Source of the DNA: Mucilaginibacter sp.
Lineage (GTDB): Bacteria > Bacteroidota > Bacteroidia > Sphingobacteriales > Sphingobacteriaceae
DNA length: 55,577 nucleotides
Direction: 5' to 3'
NCBI RefSeq assembly: GCF_028288205.1
Contig: NZ_JAQBOD010000045.1
Location: forward strand, 1 to 55,577
In this document: piece by piece, positions 35,961 through 45,727 of the stretch
How positions within the stretch are numbered: the stretch's first letter is position 1
Layout of the letters: every line of letters starts with the position of its first letter
Made by a program: the position numbers and the translations under genes
The notes under the pieces: generated by a model
Told to the model about the DNA's origin: nothing
Databases searched by the model: none
Seen by the model: only the letters and a program-made list of their open reading frames with translations

Positions 35961-37253
35961 CTACCCCGCCGCCACCGTCTCCGGCAGCCAGGTACTTATA
36001 AAATCACTCTTGGTTTCCAGTTCGGTTGCTTGTTTGGTAATATTAAAATACCGGTTATCGCGCGGGTCATGGCCCAGGCCGGCAACAAAGGCCCAGTTGC
36101 CCCAGTTACTTGCCGGTGAATAGTCTATCAGTTTTTCTTCAAAATAAGCTACTCCTTTTTTCCAGTCTATACCCAAATCGCGCACTAAATAACCTGCTAC
36201 CATTTGCCTGCTAAAATTGCCAATATAACCCGTGGCATTTAACTCATGCATGCTGGCATCAATAAATGGGATCCCTGTTTCACCATTTTTCCAGGTTTCA
36301 AAAAGTGCATGCTGCCTGGCAGATGGTTCGGTTTCTGCATCATCATTTGCAAAAAACTTTTTTCCATGCTTCTTGAACATGAACCTGAAGTAATCGCGCC
36401 ATAATAACTCTAACAATAATGCACCCGTATGGATATGTGTTTCCTGTTCATGCTTTATAACCGCCCAATATACCTGCCGCATAGATATACAACCCAACGA
36501 TATCCAGGGCGAAAGTTTAGAAGAATGATCGGCAGAGACATTACGCCCCTTGCCTGTAGTAACTGCATTACTGCTTTCAAAATATTCCTGCAAACGGGAT
36601 AAAGCGGCTGTTTCTCCGCCTGTAAATTTTATTGCGGCACGCGGGTCATCAACAGGTTCATCCAAACCTAATTGCTGTAAGGTTGGCAATTCACCCGCAT
36701 CAGCAATTTCCGGCGTATTAATATTTTCGGGAGTGTCAATACAAGGGCGCACATTACTGTCGCGCTCTACTTTTTTCTTGAAGGTAGCAAAGCTATCGGG
36801 TATGTCTTTTATCGGGAAAGGCAGGTCTTCTTTATGGTATAAAGTATGCCCTATAAAATGTTTAAGATTTAATCTTATTTTCCAGAGAGCGGTTTCTACC
36901 TGTTCAGATATATCGGTTTCTTCATAAGCTACCTCACGATGGTGATATACCTCGTTCACCTGATATTCTTCTGCCAATTGCGGTAATATTTCGGCAGGAT
37001 TACCTATGCGGATAATTAATTCGCTGCCAAGGGCACGTAAGTTTTTTCGCAGATCGGCTACGGATTCTAAAAGGAAACGCGCCCTAAAATTGCCGGTCTT
37101 AGGAATCCCATCAGCAGTCTTTTGGAAATAATAAGGATCAAAACAATACACAGGCAATACTTTATCAGCTTTACGGATAGCCTCTAACAATATTTCATTA
37201 TCATGGATACGCAAATCATTCCTAAACCAAACCAGTATTATTTTTTCACTCAT
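35961..37253 (-). CDS. DASH-type cryptochrome / deoxyribodipyrimidine photolyase
   Basis: A flavoprotein that uses blue light to split cyclobutane pyrimidine dimers, with DASH members acting on single-stranded or looped DNA. The N-terminal photolyase fold starts 'VLWFRNDLRIHDNE'-like. The FAD domain contains 'KLSPWISLGCIS', 'LLLELLWRDYFRFMFKKHG', 'IDASMHELNATGYIGNFSRQMVAGYLVRDLGIDW' (split here as adjacent blocks) and 'SNWGNWAFVAGLGHDPRDNRYFN', the block typical of CRY-DASH. The length of 430 residues fits. The stop lies directly against the inverted repeat at 35802-35960. Confidence 0.93.
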   Translation of the reverse strand: MSEKIILVWFRNDLRIHDNEILLEAIRKADKVLPVYCFDPYYFQKTADGIPKTGNFRARFLLESVADLRKNLRALGSELIIRIGNPAEILPQLAEEYQVNEVYHHREVAYEETDISEQVETALWKIRLNLKHFIGHTLYHKEDLPFPIKDIPDSFATFKKKVERDSNVRPCIDTPENINTPEIADAGELPTLQQLGLDEPVDDPRAAIKFTGGETAALSRLQEYFESSNAVTTGKGRNVSADHSSKLSPWISLGCISMRQVYWAVIKHEQETHIHTGALLLELLWRDYFRFMFKKHGKKFFANDDAETEPSARQHALFETWKNGETGIPFIDASMHELNATGYIGNFSRQMVAGYLVRDLGIDWKKGVAYFEEKLIDYSPASNWGNWAFVAGLGHDPRDNRYFNITKQATELETKSDFISTWLPETVAAG

Positions 37254-37396
37254 ATTGCTACCTACAAATTTGCAATTTATTTACTTTAATGTACGTTATA
37301 TATCCAATATTTGACATGAAGCCAACATTTTTACTGTTGGATGAACAAAACTCTGCCCTAATATTCTAATTTAGCCGACTACAAAAACAGACCAGC

Positions 37397-38053
37397 TTGA
37401 AAAAATTCGCGGCGATTTTTGACATGGACGGCACTATGGTTGATAATACCCCTTATCACCTAAAATCATGGCAAACGCTATTTAAAAAATACAGCATGGG
37501 CGACCTTAGCCCTGAAACTTATTATACCCAAATAAGTGGCGTACCCATTATGGATACCTTAAAAAGGCTTTTTGCCGACGCTGATGAGTCCCGGTTAAGA
37601 GAACTGCTTAAGGAAAAGGAAGGACTTTATAAGCAACTATATGGTCCGTTTGTTACACCCATAAATGGACTGGAAAACTTTCTTATCGAATTAAAAAACG
37701 ACGGTATAAAGTTGGCTATGGCATCATCAGCAACGATTGATGATATAGATTTTATATTGAGCCACGTACCTGTAAGAAAATATTTTGACGCTATTATTGA
37801 TGGTAACCGGGTAAGCAAATCAAAACCCAATCCGCAGATATTTTTAAAGGCCGCCGATGATCTGGGCGTTAAACCCGAAGATTGCGTGGTGTTTGAAGAT
37901 TCATTGGCTGGCATTAAAGCAGCCAACGCCGCGGGCATGAAAGTAATAGGTATAACAACCAGCCATCCGCCGGATAAACTACAACCGGCTGACCTTATTA
38001 TAACTGATTTTACAGAACTTGATTTTCAAAAACTGGCTGATCTGTTCAATTAG
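37397..38053 (+). CDS. HAD-family hydrolase (beta-phosphoglucomutase-like), TTG start
   Basis: A 218-residue HAD-superfamily subfamily I enzyme. Motif I is 'FDMDGTMVDNTPYH' (about residues 8-21), motif II is in 'MASSAT', the motif III Lys is in 'KSKPNPQIF' and motif IV is 'VFEDSLAGIKAA'. The cap and the 'KPNPQIF' signature resemble beta-phosphoglucomutases and sugar-phosphate phosphatases. The only start that keeps the first beta-strand is TTG at 37397. It is divergent from the CRY-DASH gene. Confidence 0.88.
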   Translation: MKKFAAIFDMDGTMVDNTPYHLKSWQTLFKKYSMGDLSPETYYTQISGVPIMDTLKRLFADADESRLRELLKEKEGLYKQLYGPFVTPINGLENFLIELKNDGIKLAMASSATIDDIDFILSHVPVRKYFDAIIDGNRVSKSKPNPQIFLKAADDLGVKPEDCVVFEDSLAGIKAANAAGMKVIGITTSHPPDKLQPADLIITDFTELDFQKLADLFN

Positions 38054-38088
38054 CTTTTATATATTTAACCGCTATTAAAAATAAACCC

Positions 38089-38400
38089 ATGCAACTAAAA
38101 AACACCTTTGTACACCATGTACATTTTTGGCTCAAAGATAAAGCCGACCTGCAAAAGCTAATTGAAGGTTTAAATATATTGGCACCCATTAGCCATGTGC
38201 GCGATATACATATCGGCATACCTGCCGACACACACCGCAGCGTTGTAGAGCGATCTTATGATGCTTCGTTATTGATATTGTTTGATAACCAGGCCGGGCA
38301 TGATGCTTATCAAATACATCCCATACATGATGAGTTTGTAGCCAAATATGCGGGGCCGCTTTGTGAAAAGGTTGTGGTTACAGATGCGGTGAATGTGTAG
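38089..38400 (+). CDS. Dabb-family stress-responsive alpha-beta barrel protein
   Basis: A 103-residue dimeric ferredoxin-like-fold protein. 'FVHHVHFWLKD' at the N-terminus, the central 'YDASLLILFDNQAGHDAYQIHPIHDEFV' pattern (split) and the size are typical of the Dabb family (PF07876). No catalytic role is established for most bacterial members. It follows the HAD gene by 35 bp and may be co-transcribed. A TATATTTA sequence before it is a near match to the -7 element. Confidence 0.88.
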   Translation: MQLKNTFVHHVHFWLKDKADLQKLIEGLNILAPISHVRDIHIGIPADTHRSVVERSYDASLLILFDNQAGHDAYQIHPIHDEFVAKYAGPLCEKVVVTDAVNV

Positions 38401-38454
38401 TTAAATACTCATCAATTCAGCACCAGGCGTACGTGAGCGATTGGAAGTATATAC

Positions 38455-39771
38455 CTAATTCACCATTCTCCCATCCAGATCAACAACCCTTGCAAACGGG
38501 TTAAGAAACTGGTTGGCCAGTATAGCAAACTCACGGCGGGTAATGGGCCGGTTCATATCAAAATCCGAAGCGAACTTATACGTTGTTTTCCATTCCTTTT
38601 GTATAGTGGTTTGAAATGTCTGAGGTTCTGTAAGTGTGATCTCACCGATAAAAGATAACAGGTTGCCCACGGTAAACTGTTCGCCCGGTTTATTCTTATT
38701 AAACCATATAAACGCGCGGCTGTATATTTCTGTTAAAACAGGTTTTATTTCTGTAGTATTAACTATCGCGTCCGGCAAAAAAACAAATTGCAAAGTATTA
38801 CCATTTGTTTGTTGTATACCTTTAAGTAATCCTGTTGCGCTTATTTGCTGTATCGCCCTAAAATAACGGTCGGTTGTGTTAACATCGTCAAAAGGTAAAA
38901 TGTAACCCTTAAAATCTAATAACTCGCCTTGTATCAGCCTTACTTTTAAATTTTTCTGAGTAGTTTTAAAAAACACGCAAAAGGCCGCCATTGTTCCGGC
39001 GCCCTGTCCTGCTGCCATTTGCATTGATAAATTTTGCAGGTCCGGCGCAATCCCCAGGGCTTTGTCAGCAATAAATAAGTTATCAGCGTCTTGCGCTACC
39101 AGCGCTTTAACAGGAAGATAATATGCCGGAGGTGGCGGGTACCCCGGTTTCAACAACTCATCCGCTTTTTTTAAAAAATCACCCGAAACAATAGCAGTGC
39201 GGTATAATTTATCGCTGTATGCCATTGCTGCCGGCAATTTAGCGCCTGCAGTAGTTACTACCTCGCCCGTTTCGGTAGCGTCAATTATTACTTTTGCTTT
39301 AATATAATCTGTTTTGCCATTTACGGTTATACTAACATTCCAGCCTGTTCCGTCTTTTTTAATAGCTGTATAGGATGTATTTAATTTTATGGCGAGATTT
39401 TTTGTGGTATCCGCTGTTTTTTTCAGGATAGCCGCACCTGTATAGGGTTCAAATTTTAAAGGCGCGTTGTAGGTAGTATCATAGCCGGGAATTTTTTTAT
39501 AGAAGTTTTGTACATCTTTTCTAAACTGCCCCCAAATTCCGGAAGGTAAATTACTACCTGTAGTTATAACTTCCATCTTTTGCGACTGCATGCTTTCCAG
39601 CCAGCCGCCTTTAACCAGTAATATTGTTTTTACCTTGCTGTGCGCGCATTGCATAGCCGCGGCTACTGCGCCGGCACCGCTGCCAATAACCAGCACATCT
39701 GTTTTAATAGTTTCGGCATAGGTGAAATAGTAATTAAAAAATAGAATTAACAGGAATAATTTTTTCACCAT
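38455..39771 (-). CDS. exported FAD-dependent oxidoreductase
   Basis: A 438-residue protein with a signal peptide (about 1-19, 'YFTYAE') and a Rossmann FAD motif 'VIGSGAGAVAAA'. 'KAKVIIDATETGEV' is typical of the FAD-dependent oxidoreductase group (PF12831) seen in Bacteroidota secreted proteins. The C-terminus, 'PITRREFAILANQFLNPF', forms a small helical module usual in this group. Its electron acceptor and substrate are unknown. It is divergently arranged with the amidase gene 51 bp away, so the two may share control. Confidence 0.82.
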   Translation of the reverse strand: MVKKLFLLILFFNYYFTYAETIKTDVLVIGSGAGAVAAAMQCAHSKVKTILLVKGGWLESMQSQKMEVITTGSNLPSGIWGQFRKDVQNFYKKIPGYDTTYNAPLKFEPYTGAAILKKTADTTKNLAIKLNTSYTAIKKDGTGWNVSITVNGKTDYIKAKVIIDATETGEVVTTAGAKLPAAMAYSDKLYRTAIVSGDFLKKADELLKPGYPPPPAYYLPVKALVAQDADNLFIADKALGIAPDLQNLSMQMAAGQGAGTMAAFCVFFKTTQKNLKVRLIQGELLDFKGYILPFDDVNTTDRYFRAIQQISATGLLKGIQQTNGNTLQFVFLPDAIVNTTEIKPVLTEIYSRAFIWFNKNKPGEQFTVGNLLSFIGEITLTEPQTFQTTIQKEWKTTYKFASDFDMNRPITRREFAILANQFLNPFARVVDLDGRMVN

Positions 39772-39822
39772 TTGCTAAATAAACACATATCAAAACGCTA
39801 ATTTAGTGCAAACCTTTTACTC

Positions 39823-41499
39823 ATGATAAAAAATTCTGCGCGAAAGTATTTAATCCTATGCGCCACCTTCGTATTTAGCTTTGTTTTTGGTGCTTTTGTG
39901 TGGCACAAGGTAGAATTAAATCCCATAACTATTGGTATAGTGGGCGAAGCTCAAAAAATTATCGGGCTAACGTTTACACCTGCCCAAAGCGACTCCATGT
40001 TGACAATGCTTGATAACCAGGCAAAACAATACCAGGAATTGCGAAATCTTAAACTCCCTAACAGTATTGTACCTGCTTTAAATTTCAACCCCGTTCCAAT
40101 TGGTTTTGCCGCACAGGATAAAACTAATGGCTTTAAATTATCAAAAGTTAGCGGGGTAAAATTCCCTGCAGATAAAAACGACCTGGCATTTTACTCTATA
40201 AGGCAATTAAGCGAATTGATCCGCACTAAACAGATCACATCGGTAGCGTTAACTCAATTCTTTTTAGATCGTTTAAAAAAATATAATTCAAAATTACTTT
40301 TTGTAGTAAGCTATACCGAAGAGCATGCACTTAAACAAGCGGCACAGGCTGATGCCGAAATAAAAGCGGGCAAATATCGCGGCGTTTTGCATGGCATTCC
40401 GTTCGGGGTAAAAGATCTGTTATCATCAGCCGATTCAAAAACCACCTTTGGCGCCGCGCCTTATAAGGAACAGGAATTACATATTGATGCCACTGTAGTT
40501 AAACGTCTGGAAGATGCAGGAGCAATATTGGTAGCCAAATTAAGTTTAGGCGAATTAGCCATGGGCGATACCTGGTTTGGCGGAATGACCCGCAATCCAT
40601 GGAACATGACCCGCGGTTCCAGCGGGTCATCGGCAGGGCCGGCATCAACCGTTAGCGCGGGTTGCCTGCCATTTGCCATTGGTTCAGAAACGTTAGGTTC
40701 TATTGTATCCCCGTCTACCGAATGTGGCGATACCGGCTTGCGTCCCTCTTTTGGCCGTGTAAGCAAATATGGCGCAATGGCGTTAAGCTGGAGCATGGAT
40801 AAACTGGGCCCCATAACACGCGATGTTGAAGATGCCGCTATTGTTTTTAATGCTATACAGGGTACCGACCCTAACGATTTAAGCACTATTGCCGCTCCGT
40901 TTAATTATGATGGCACCGTAAAGGACCTTAAAGGGTGGAAAATTGGTTATGTAAAAGCAGCCTTCGACAATAAATATGCTAACGCGACCAACGATTCGCT
41001 TACGCTTGTAAAACTAAAGGAGCTGGGTGCCCAACTTGTGCCTATTGATTACCCTGATATGCCTATAAGTGCTATAGGGCTGGTATTGGATGCCGAAGCC
41101 GGCGCCGCTTTCCAGGAATTGGTATTGAACAACAAAAGTGATATGCTGGCCCGTCAGGGTAAAAATGCATGGCCCAATATATTCCGCTCGGCGCAGTTTA
41201 TTCCGGCGGTTGAATATGTCCAGGCCAATCGTGCCCGCACCCTGCTCATACAACAATGGTATGAGAAACTAAAAGGGTTGGATATATATATTGCACCGTC
41301 AATGGGTACTAATTTAAGGCTCACCAATTTAACCGGTAACCCTTGCGTAGTATTACCTAACGGATTAAATAAAAGAGGTTTACCCGCCAGCATTACTTTT
41401 ATGGGCCAGCTTTTTGGCGAGGGCAAAACTTTAGAGGCTGCAAAAATTTACCAGGATGCGACCGACTTTAATAAAAAACATCCTACTTTGATCTTTTAA
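39823..41499 (+). CDS. amidase-signature family amidase, membrane-anchored or exported
   Basis: A 558-residue amidase with an N-terminal hydrophobic segment (about 9-25) that may be a signal anchor. The amidase-signature Ser-cisSer-Lys triad can be seen: Lys in 'PFGVKDLL', then 'GSSGSSAGPAS' and the nucleophile Ser in 'GSETLGSIVSPS'. About 100 extra residues precede the catalytic core. It hydrolyses an amide, perhaps of a peptide or carboxylic acid amide, but the substrate is not predictable. The next gene starts 17 bp later. Confidence 0.92.
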   Translation: MIKNSARKYLILCATFVFSFVFGAFVWHKVELNPITIGIVGEAQKIIGLTFTPAQSDSMLTMLDNQAKQYQELRNLKLPNSIVPALNFNPVPIGFAAQDKTNGFKLSKVSGVKFPADKNDLAFYSIRQLSELIRTKQITSVALTQFFLDRLKKYNSKLLFVVSYTEEHALKQAAQADAEIKAGKYRGVLHGIPFGVKDLLSSADSKTTFGAAPYKEQELHIDATVVKRLEDAGAILVAKLSLGELAMGDTWFGGMTRNPWNMTRGSSGSSAGPASTVSAGCLPFAIGSETLGSIVSPSTECGDTGLRPSFGRVSKYGAMALSWSMDKLGPITRDVEDAAIVFNAIQGTDPNDLSTIAAPFNYDGTVKDLKGWKIGYVKAAFDNKYANATNDSLTLVKLKELGAQLVPIDYPDMPISAIGLVLDAEAGAAFQELVLNNKSDMLARQGKNAWPNIFRSAQFIPAVEYVQANRARTLLIQQWYEKLKGLDIYIAPSMGTNLRLTNLTGNPCVVLPNGLNKRGLPASITFMGQLFGEGKTLEAAKIYQDATDFNKKHPTLIF

Positions 41500-41516
41500 T
41501 CAACATCAAGTACTAT

Positions 41517-42050
41517 ATGAGCACCACACCAAACGAGCAATTAAAATACCCTATCGGCAAATTTGTTCCACCCGCATCATACACCAACGAAGATATCCGT
41601 GGCTGGATAAATGATATAAAAGAACTGCCAGGCAAACTACGCCAGGTTATAATTACACTTAATGAAACACAACTGGATACCCCCTACCGCCCCGGAGGCT
41701 GGACGCTGAAGCAAGTAGTACATCACATGGCCGATAGCCACATGAACTCGTTAATTCGTTTTAAATGGGCGCTAACTGAAGATAAACCGGTAATAAAAGC
41801 CTACGAACAAACCGATTGGGCCATGCTGGCCGACTATCGCCTGCCGGTTGAACCTTCGTTAAAAATGCTGGAAGGCATACACCAACACCTGGTAGCCTTA
41901 TTTGAAAGCTTTAGCGAAGAACAATGGGACAAGTATTTTGTGCACCCGGAAACAGGTGCTAACGTCACTTTAAAAAGAAATTTGGGTATATATGCGTGGC
42001 ATGGCAAACATCATTTGGCGCATATAACGGAGACTATAAAGAGATTTTAA
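41517..42050 (+). CDS. YfiT-type bacillithiol transferase
   Basis: A 177-residue protein of the DinB-like superfamily, YfiT/BstA subgroup. The start 'LKYPIGKFVPP' and 'PGGWTLKQVVHHMADSHMNS' are diagnostic. Metal-binding His residues are in 'VVHHMADSH' and 'AWHGKHHLAHI'. The family transfers bacillithiol (BSH) to electrophiles, implying that the organism makes this thiol; the bsh genes are not in this window. It follows the amidase closely and may be co-transcribed. Confidence 0.92.
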   Translation: MSTTPNEQLKYPIGKFVPPASYTNEDIRGWINDIKELPGKLRQVIITLNETQLDTPYRPGGWTLKQVVHHMADSHMNSLIRFKWALTEDKPVIKAYEQTDWAMLADYRLPVEPSLKMLEGIHQHLVALFESFSEEQWDKYFVHPETGANVTLKRNLGIYAWHGKHHLAHITETIKRF

Positions 42051-42108
42051 TAAACCGGAATTGTTTAAATAAAATAATAGCTTTGATTTATAAACCTAAG
42101 TCAAACCT

Positions 42109-42668
42109 ATGACACCACGCTCCTTCTGGACCATCCTGATAAAGTTATTGGGTATCTATATTATTTTACAATCATTAATTGCCATACCTCAATTTTTAGG
42201 CATTTATATGTTTTCACTACCCAGGCTAATATGTCGGGTAGTAACACTTTTTTATTTATTGAAGGTGCTTATTATATAACAATAGTTATTGTATACATAA
42301 CTATTCTTGGTTTATGCATTTTCAAAACGGATTGGATAATTGATAAACTGCAATTAGACAAAGGCTATAATGACGAGCGCTTCGAGTTTAATATCCATCG
42401 CTCAACAATCTTAAAAATAGTTGTAATGGTAATCGGCGGCTTATTGATAGCCGATAGCTTTCCTTTATTTTGTCAGCAGCTATTAGCCTATTTTCAGCAA
42501 TCTAACACGCTTGTATATAAGAAGTTTACAGATAGCCCCATATCAAAGTATATAGTGTTCTATTTGCTAAAAACATTTATCGGGTTCTTTATGCTTACTT
42601 GCAGCCGAATGATAGTAAATTATATAGAGTTGAAGCGAAAGAAAGCTGATCTTGAAACAGCAGTATAA
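42109..42668 (+). pseudogene. frameshifted gene for a four-helix membrane protein
   Basis: ATG 42109 opens MTPRSFWTILIKLLGIYIIL and continues to 'IPQFLGIYMF', but stops after 55 codons at about 42276. From about 42231 a different frame runs to 42668 ('SNTFLFIEGAYYITIVIVYI', 'TDWIIDKLQLDKGYNDERFEFN', then two more helices). The joined reading would be 186 residues plus stop: 560 nt is one base short of 561, as expected of a single deletion near 42215-42235. The part from 42231 alone is a 145-residue ORF with three helices. The family is not recognised. A sequencing error is the alternative. Confidence 0.62.
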
Positions 42669-42671
42669 AAT

Positions 42672-43685
42672 TCAGATAAACGTTATCACCACATCATCGC
42701 TAACCGGGTGGCCGGTGCAGGTAAGTACCAGGCCATGAGCAAGATCAATATCGGTTAGTACATCGTTAACGGCCATTTCTATTTTGCCACTGGTGCAGGT
42801 GGCCGTACATGCCGAACAAACACCTGCCCTACAGCTATAAGGCAGCTTAATGTTGTTTTGCAAAGCGGCTTGCAGAATAGATTGATTTTCGCCAACAACC
42901 AGGTCATGCATCTCATTATTAAACAGGATGCGGATATTTTGGGGCGGATAATTAACAGCGCTGCTGCTAACTGCAACCGTTTGCAGTACAAAGTTTTCTT
43001 TGCGTATCTGGCTGCTCTCTAACCCCATATATAAAAGCGTTAGCCGTACCATGCGCATATAGGTAAACGGCCCGCACAGATAAAACTCCGCGTTAGCAAG
43101 GTTATAATATATATTTTGCTTTACCAGTTGCTCAACACTAATATTATTGAGCCGGTTGCCCTCGTTGCTCAACAGGTAAATTATTTTTAGCCTGTCGGGA
43201 TGTTTAACCTGCAACTCATCCAGTTCTGTTTTAAATAAAACAGAAGCATTATCCTGACTGCTATAAATCAGGGTAACGCGGCTTTCGCCGGAGCGATTAA
43301 ACATATATTTTAATTGCGAAAATACCGGCACTATCCCGCTGCCTGCCGCAAACAGCAGAATATCTTTAGGCGCCTTAAAATTTTTAATGGTAAACCGGCC
43401 CGCGGGTTCAACGGCGTTTATAATATCGCCTTGCTTTATCTTTGTTAACAGGAAACGTGATATCTCGCCGTTAGCAATGCGCTTTACGGTTATGGCCAAT
43501 AACTTTTCATCGGGCGATGAGCTTAACGAGTACGACCTTCGGATCTCTTCCTCATGGTGCATAAATACCAGCGTAATAAATTGCCCGGCTGTATAGGTAA
43601 TTTTTTTGCCCGATACCTCAGCAAAATAAAACGTAGCTGTATCTGCAGTTTCCCATTTTATAACCTCAACCCTTAACTGGAGCAT
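42672..43685 (-). CDS. ferredoxin-NAD(P)H reductase with C-terminal 2Fe-2S domain (PaaE-like)
   Basis: A 337-residue flavoprotein electron-transfer enzyme. The FAD domain has 'RRSYSLSSSPDE', the NAD(P) domain 'ILLFAAGSGIVPVFSQL', and the C-terminal plant-type ferredoxin domain 'SCRAGVCSACTATC', with a further Cys near 'VLTCTGHP'. This domain order matches PaaE and the reductases of diiron oxygenases. No paa or oxygenase genes are in the window, so the partner is unknown. It starts 4 bp after the alcohol dehydrogenase, in one transcription unit. Confidence 0.9.
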   Translation of the reverse strand: MLQLRVEVIKWETADTATFYFAEVSGKKITYTAGQFITLVFMHHEEEIRRSYSLSSSPDEKLLAITVKRIANGEISRFLLTKIKQGDIINAVEPAGRFTIKNFKAPKDILLFAAGSGIVPVFSQLKYMFNRSGESRVTLIYSSQDNASVLFKTELDELQVKHPDRLKIIYLLSNEGNRLNNISVEQLVKQNIYYNLANAEFYLCGPFTYMRMVRLTLLYMGLESSQIRKENFVLQTVAVSSSAVNYPPQNIRILFNNEMHDLVVGENQSILQAALQNNIKLPYSCRAGVCSACTATCTSGKIEMAVNDVLTDIDLAHGLVLTCTGHPVSDDVVITFI

Positions 43686-43689
43686 ACTA

Positions 43690-44685
43690 TCAGGCCCTCA
43701 ATACAATTTTACCGAATTGCAATGACTTGTCCATTTTTTCAACCGCTTTTCCCGCATCTGCTAACGAGAACACTTCATCAATTACCGGAACTATTTGATG
43801 TTGGGTCATAAAATCAAGCATATTCTTAAAATCTGTCGGTGTGCCCATTGTGGTACCCAACAACTGCAATTGCTTCCAGAATATTTTGCGGCCGTTAATA
43901 GCGGGCAAGTCGCCTGCGGTACCACCAAAAAACACAATACGGGCACCGGGATTACACAGGTCGGGGAATTTAGCAAAGCCCTCGCCAAGCGCGCTGTCTA
44001 TAATAACATCAAAGCCCCCGGCTAAATGCTTTAATTCTTCGGCCCAATCCTGCGCCTTATAGTTTACGCCTGCCAAAGCACCCAATTGCCGCGCCATTTC
44101 AATCTTTTCGCCCTTGCCCGACGTTACAAACACCCTGCAGCCCGCGGCAACCGCCAATTGTAAGGCAAAGGCACCTGTGCCGCCACCTACCCCACTTATC
44201 AATACAGTATCGCCTTTTTTGGCTTTGGCTTTAGTGAATAACGCACGGTAAGCGGTTAAACCGGACAGCGGGGTCGCTGCTGCCTGTTCCCAGCTTAAAT
44301 AAGTGGGTTTATTATACAGGTATTCTGCACGGGTTTTAACATATTCTGCAAAGGTGCCATCATCCGGCAGTCCCAATATTTTGAAATTTGCTGATTGGAA
44401 TTCTTCATGTTCACCCCAATTATTAGCAGGGTTAATTATTACTTCTTTATTCAACCAAGTTGATTCAACGCCCTCACCTATTTCGGTAACAACACCTGCA
44501 CCGTCTGAACCTAATATGGCTGGATATTTTAACCCCGCGTATTTGCCTATAGTTATCCAGTAATCGCGGCGGTTTAATGCAGCGGCTTTTATTTTTATTA
44601 AAACTTCGCCGGGGGCGAGGATTGGCTTTTCAACCTCTTTCCATACTAATGGCTTATCGGGTGCTTCAAGGACGTTGGCTTTCAT
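43690..44685 (-). CDS. zinc-independent alcohol dehydrogenase / quinone-oxidoreductase-like MDR protein
   Basis: A 331-residue medium-chain dehydrogenase/reductase. The GroES-like domain contains 'LGSDGAGVVTEIGEGVE'; the nucleotide site is 'VLISGVGGGTGAFALQLA'. The structural-zinc Cys cluster of classical alcohol dehydrogenases is absent, and 'ALNRRDYWITIG' is typical of quinone-reductase-like members. It probably reduces an enone or quinone with NADPH. It heads a two-gene unit with the ferredoxin reductase 4 bp downstream. Confidence 0.87.
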   Translation of the reverse strand: MKANVLEAPDKPLVWKEVEKPILAPGEVLIKIKAAALNRRDYWITIGKYAGLKYPAILGSDGAGVVTEIGEGVESTWLNKEVIINPANNWGEHEEFQSANFKILGLPDDGTFAEYVKTRAEYLYNKPTYLSWEQAAATPLSGLTAYRALFTKAKAKKGDTVLISGVGGGTGAFALQLAVAAGCRVFVTSGKGEKIEMARQLGALAGVNYKAQDWAEELKHLAGGFDVIIDSALGEGFAKFPDLCNPGARIVFFGGTAGDLPAINGRKIFWKQLQLLGTTMGTPTDFKNMLDFMTQHQIVPVIDEVFSLADAGKAVEKMDKSLQFGKIVLRA

Positions 44686-44702
44686 AAAAAATTTAATAAA
44701 AC

Positions 44703-44736
44703 TGTCATTGCTGTAAGCGATAGCGTGGCAATGACG
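44703..44736. repeat. GTCATTGC inverted repeat (family B half element)
   Basis: TGTCATTGC (44703-44711) is inverted at 44728-44736 (GCAATGACG). The 16-bp centre is TGTAAGCGATAGCGTG. It sits in the promoter region of the dehydrogenase gene. Confidence 0.65.
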
Positions 44737-44757
44737 CGAGGGTATGTTATTTTAAAC

Positions 44758-44792
44758 AAAAAAAGGCAGCATATTGATTGCTGCCTTTTTAA
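44758..44792. terminator. terminator of the superoxide dismutase gene
   Basis: AAAAGGCAGCA (44761-44771) and TGCTGCCTTTTT (44779-44790) form a stem with A- and T-tracts on both sides, just after the minus-strand stop at 44807. Confidence 0.88.
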
Positions 44793-44806
44793 ATTAGTTT
44801 ATCTGC

Positions 44807-45418
44807 TTAAGCTATTGCTTTTGCATATAACTCGGCAACGTGGTTCCAGTTAATCACGTTCCATATAGCCGCTAAATAATCAGGGCGACGGTTTTGATAT
44901 TTTAAGTAATAGGCATGCTCCCAAACATCAATACCTAAAATTGGTGTGCCTTTTACTTCGGCAATATCCATTAATGGATTGTCTTGATTTGGGGTTGATG
45001 TTATTGCAAGTTTCTTATCGGCAGTAACAATTAACCACGCCCAGCCAGATCCAAAACGGGTAGCGCCCGCGTCAGACACTTTAGTTTTAAATTCGGCAAA
45101 CGAACCGAAAGTACTTTTTATAGCATCGGCCAAAGCACCTGTTGGCTCACCGCCTCCGCTTGGAGAAAGCAAGGTCCAAAACATGGTGTGGTTATAATGA
45201 CCACCACCGTTATTACGTACAGCCGCCGGAAATTTAGAAATGTTTTTAATAATATCATCAATGCTGTGATCAGCCTCAGGTTTACCTTCCAGCGCTTTAT
45301 TTAGGTTAGTAACATAAGCCTGGTGGTGCTTACCATGGTGAATTTCCATGGTTAGTTTATCAATGTGCGGTTCTAATGCATCAGTAGCATAGGATAACGC
45401 CGGTAGTGTAAATGCCAT
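44807..45418 (-). CDS. superoxide dismutase, Fe/Mn type
   Basis: A 203-residue enzyme that converts superoxide to oxygen and peroxide. The metal ligands are visible: His in '[12 protein letters not shown]' (about residue 28), His in '[12 protein letters not shown]' (about residue 82), and Asp and His in '[13 protein letters not shown]' (about 165-169). There is no signal peptide, so it is cytosolic. Whether iron or manganese is used cannot be settled by eye. It is monocistronic, with its own promoter and terminator. Confidence 0.96.
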   Translation of the reverse strand: MAFTLPALSYATDALEPHIDKLTMEIHHGKHHQAYVTNLNKALEGKPEADHSIDDIIKNISKFPAAVRNNGGGHYNHTMFWTLLSPSGGGEPTGALADAIKSTFGSFAEFKTKVSDAGATRFGSGWAWLIVTADKKLAITSTPNQDNPLMDIAEVKGTPILGIDVWEHAYYLKYQNRRPDYLAAIWNVINWNHVAELYAKAIA

Positions 45419-45452
45419 AATTTTATATTTAAAAAGTTTAAAGATTGTGCAA

Positions 45453-45460
45453 CAAATATA
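45453..45460 (-). promoter_or_regulatory. -7 promoter element of superoxide dismutase
   Basis: On the minus strand TATATTTG matches TAnnTTTG, 34 bp upstream of the ATG. Confidence 0.55.
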
Positions 45461-45653
45461 ATGCGTGAATATGGTTTTTGTTCTAAATGAATGTCAATTT
45501 ATATTCTTTCTTTTAGAGTGGCGTTCCCTACAGGTCAGGCTTTCCATTCATACTTCACGGGCTATTAATCACAGGCCGGTATACCAATGTCATTAAGTTA
45601 AGAGAGCCCCATCGGGGTTCAAGGTCGGTAGCAGAATAAATACAAAGAAATAC

Positions 45654-45703
45654 CGTGCCGTCAGGTACGAAACTTTGCCGATTGTTGCGTACCTGACGGC
45701 ACG
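45654..45703. repeat. 16-bp inverted repeat CGTGCCGTCAGGTACG
   Basis: CGTGCCGTCAGGTACG (45654-45669) is inverted exactly at 45688-45703 around an 18-bp centre. It forms a very stable hairpin within the repeat-rich gap. Confidence 0.8.
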
Positions 45704-45727
45704 CTAAATGATTTATATCACGTTTTC

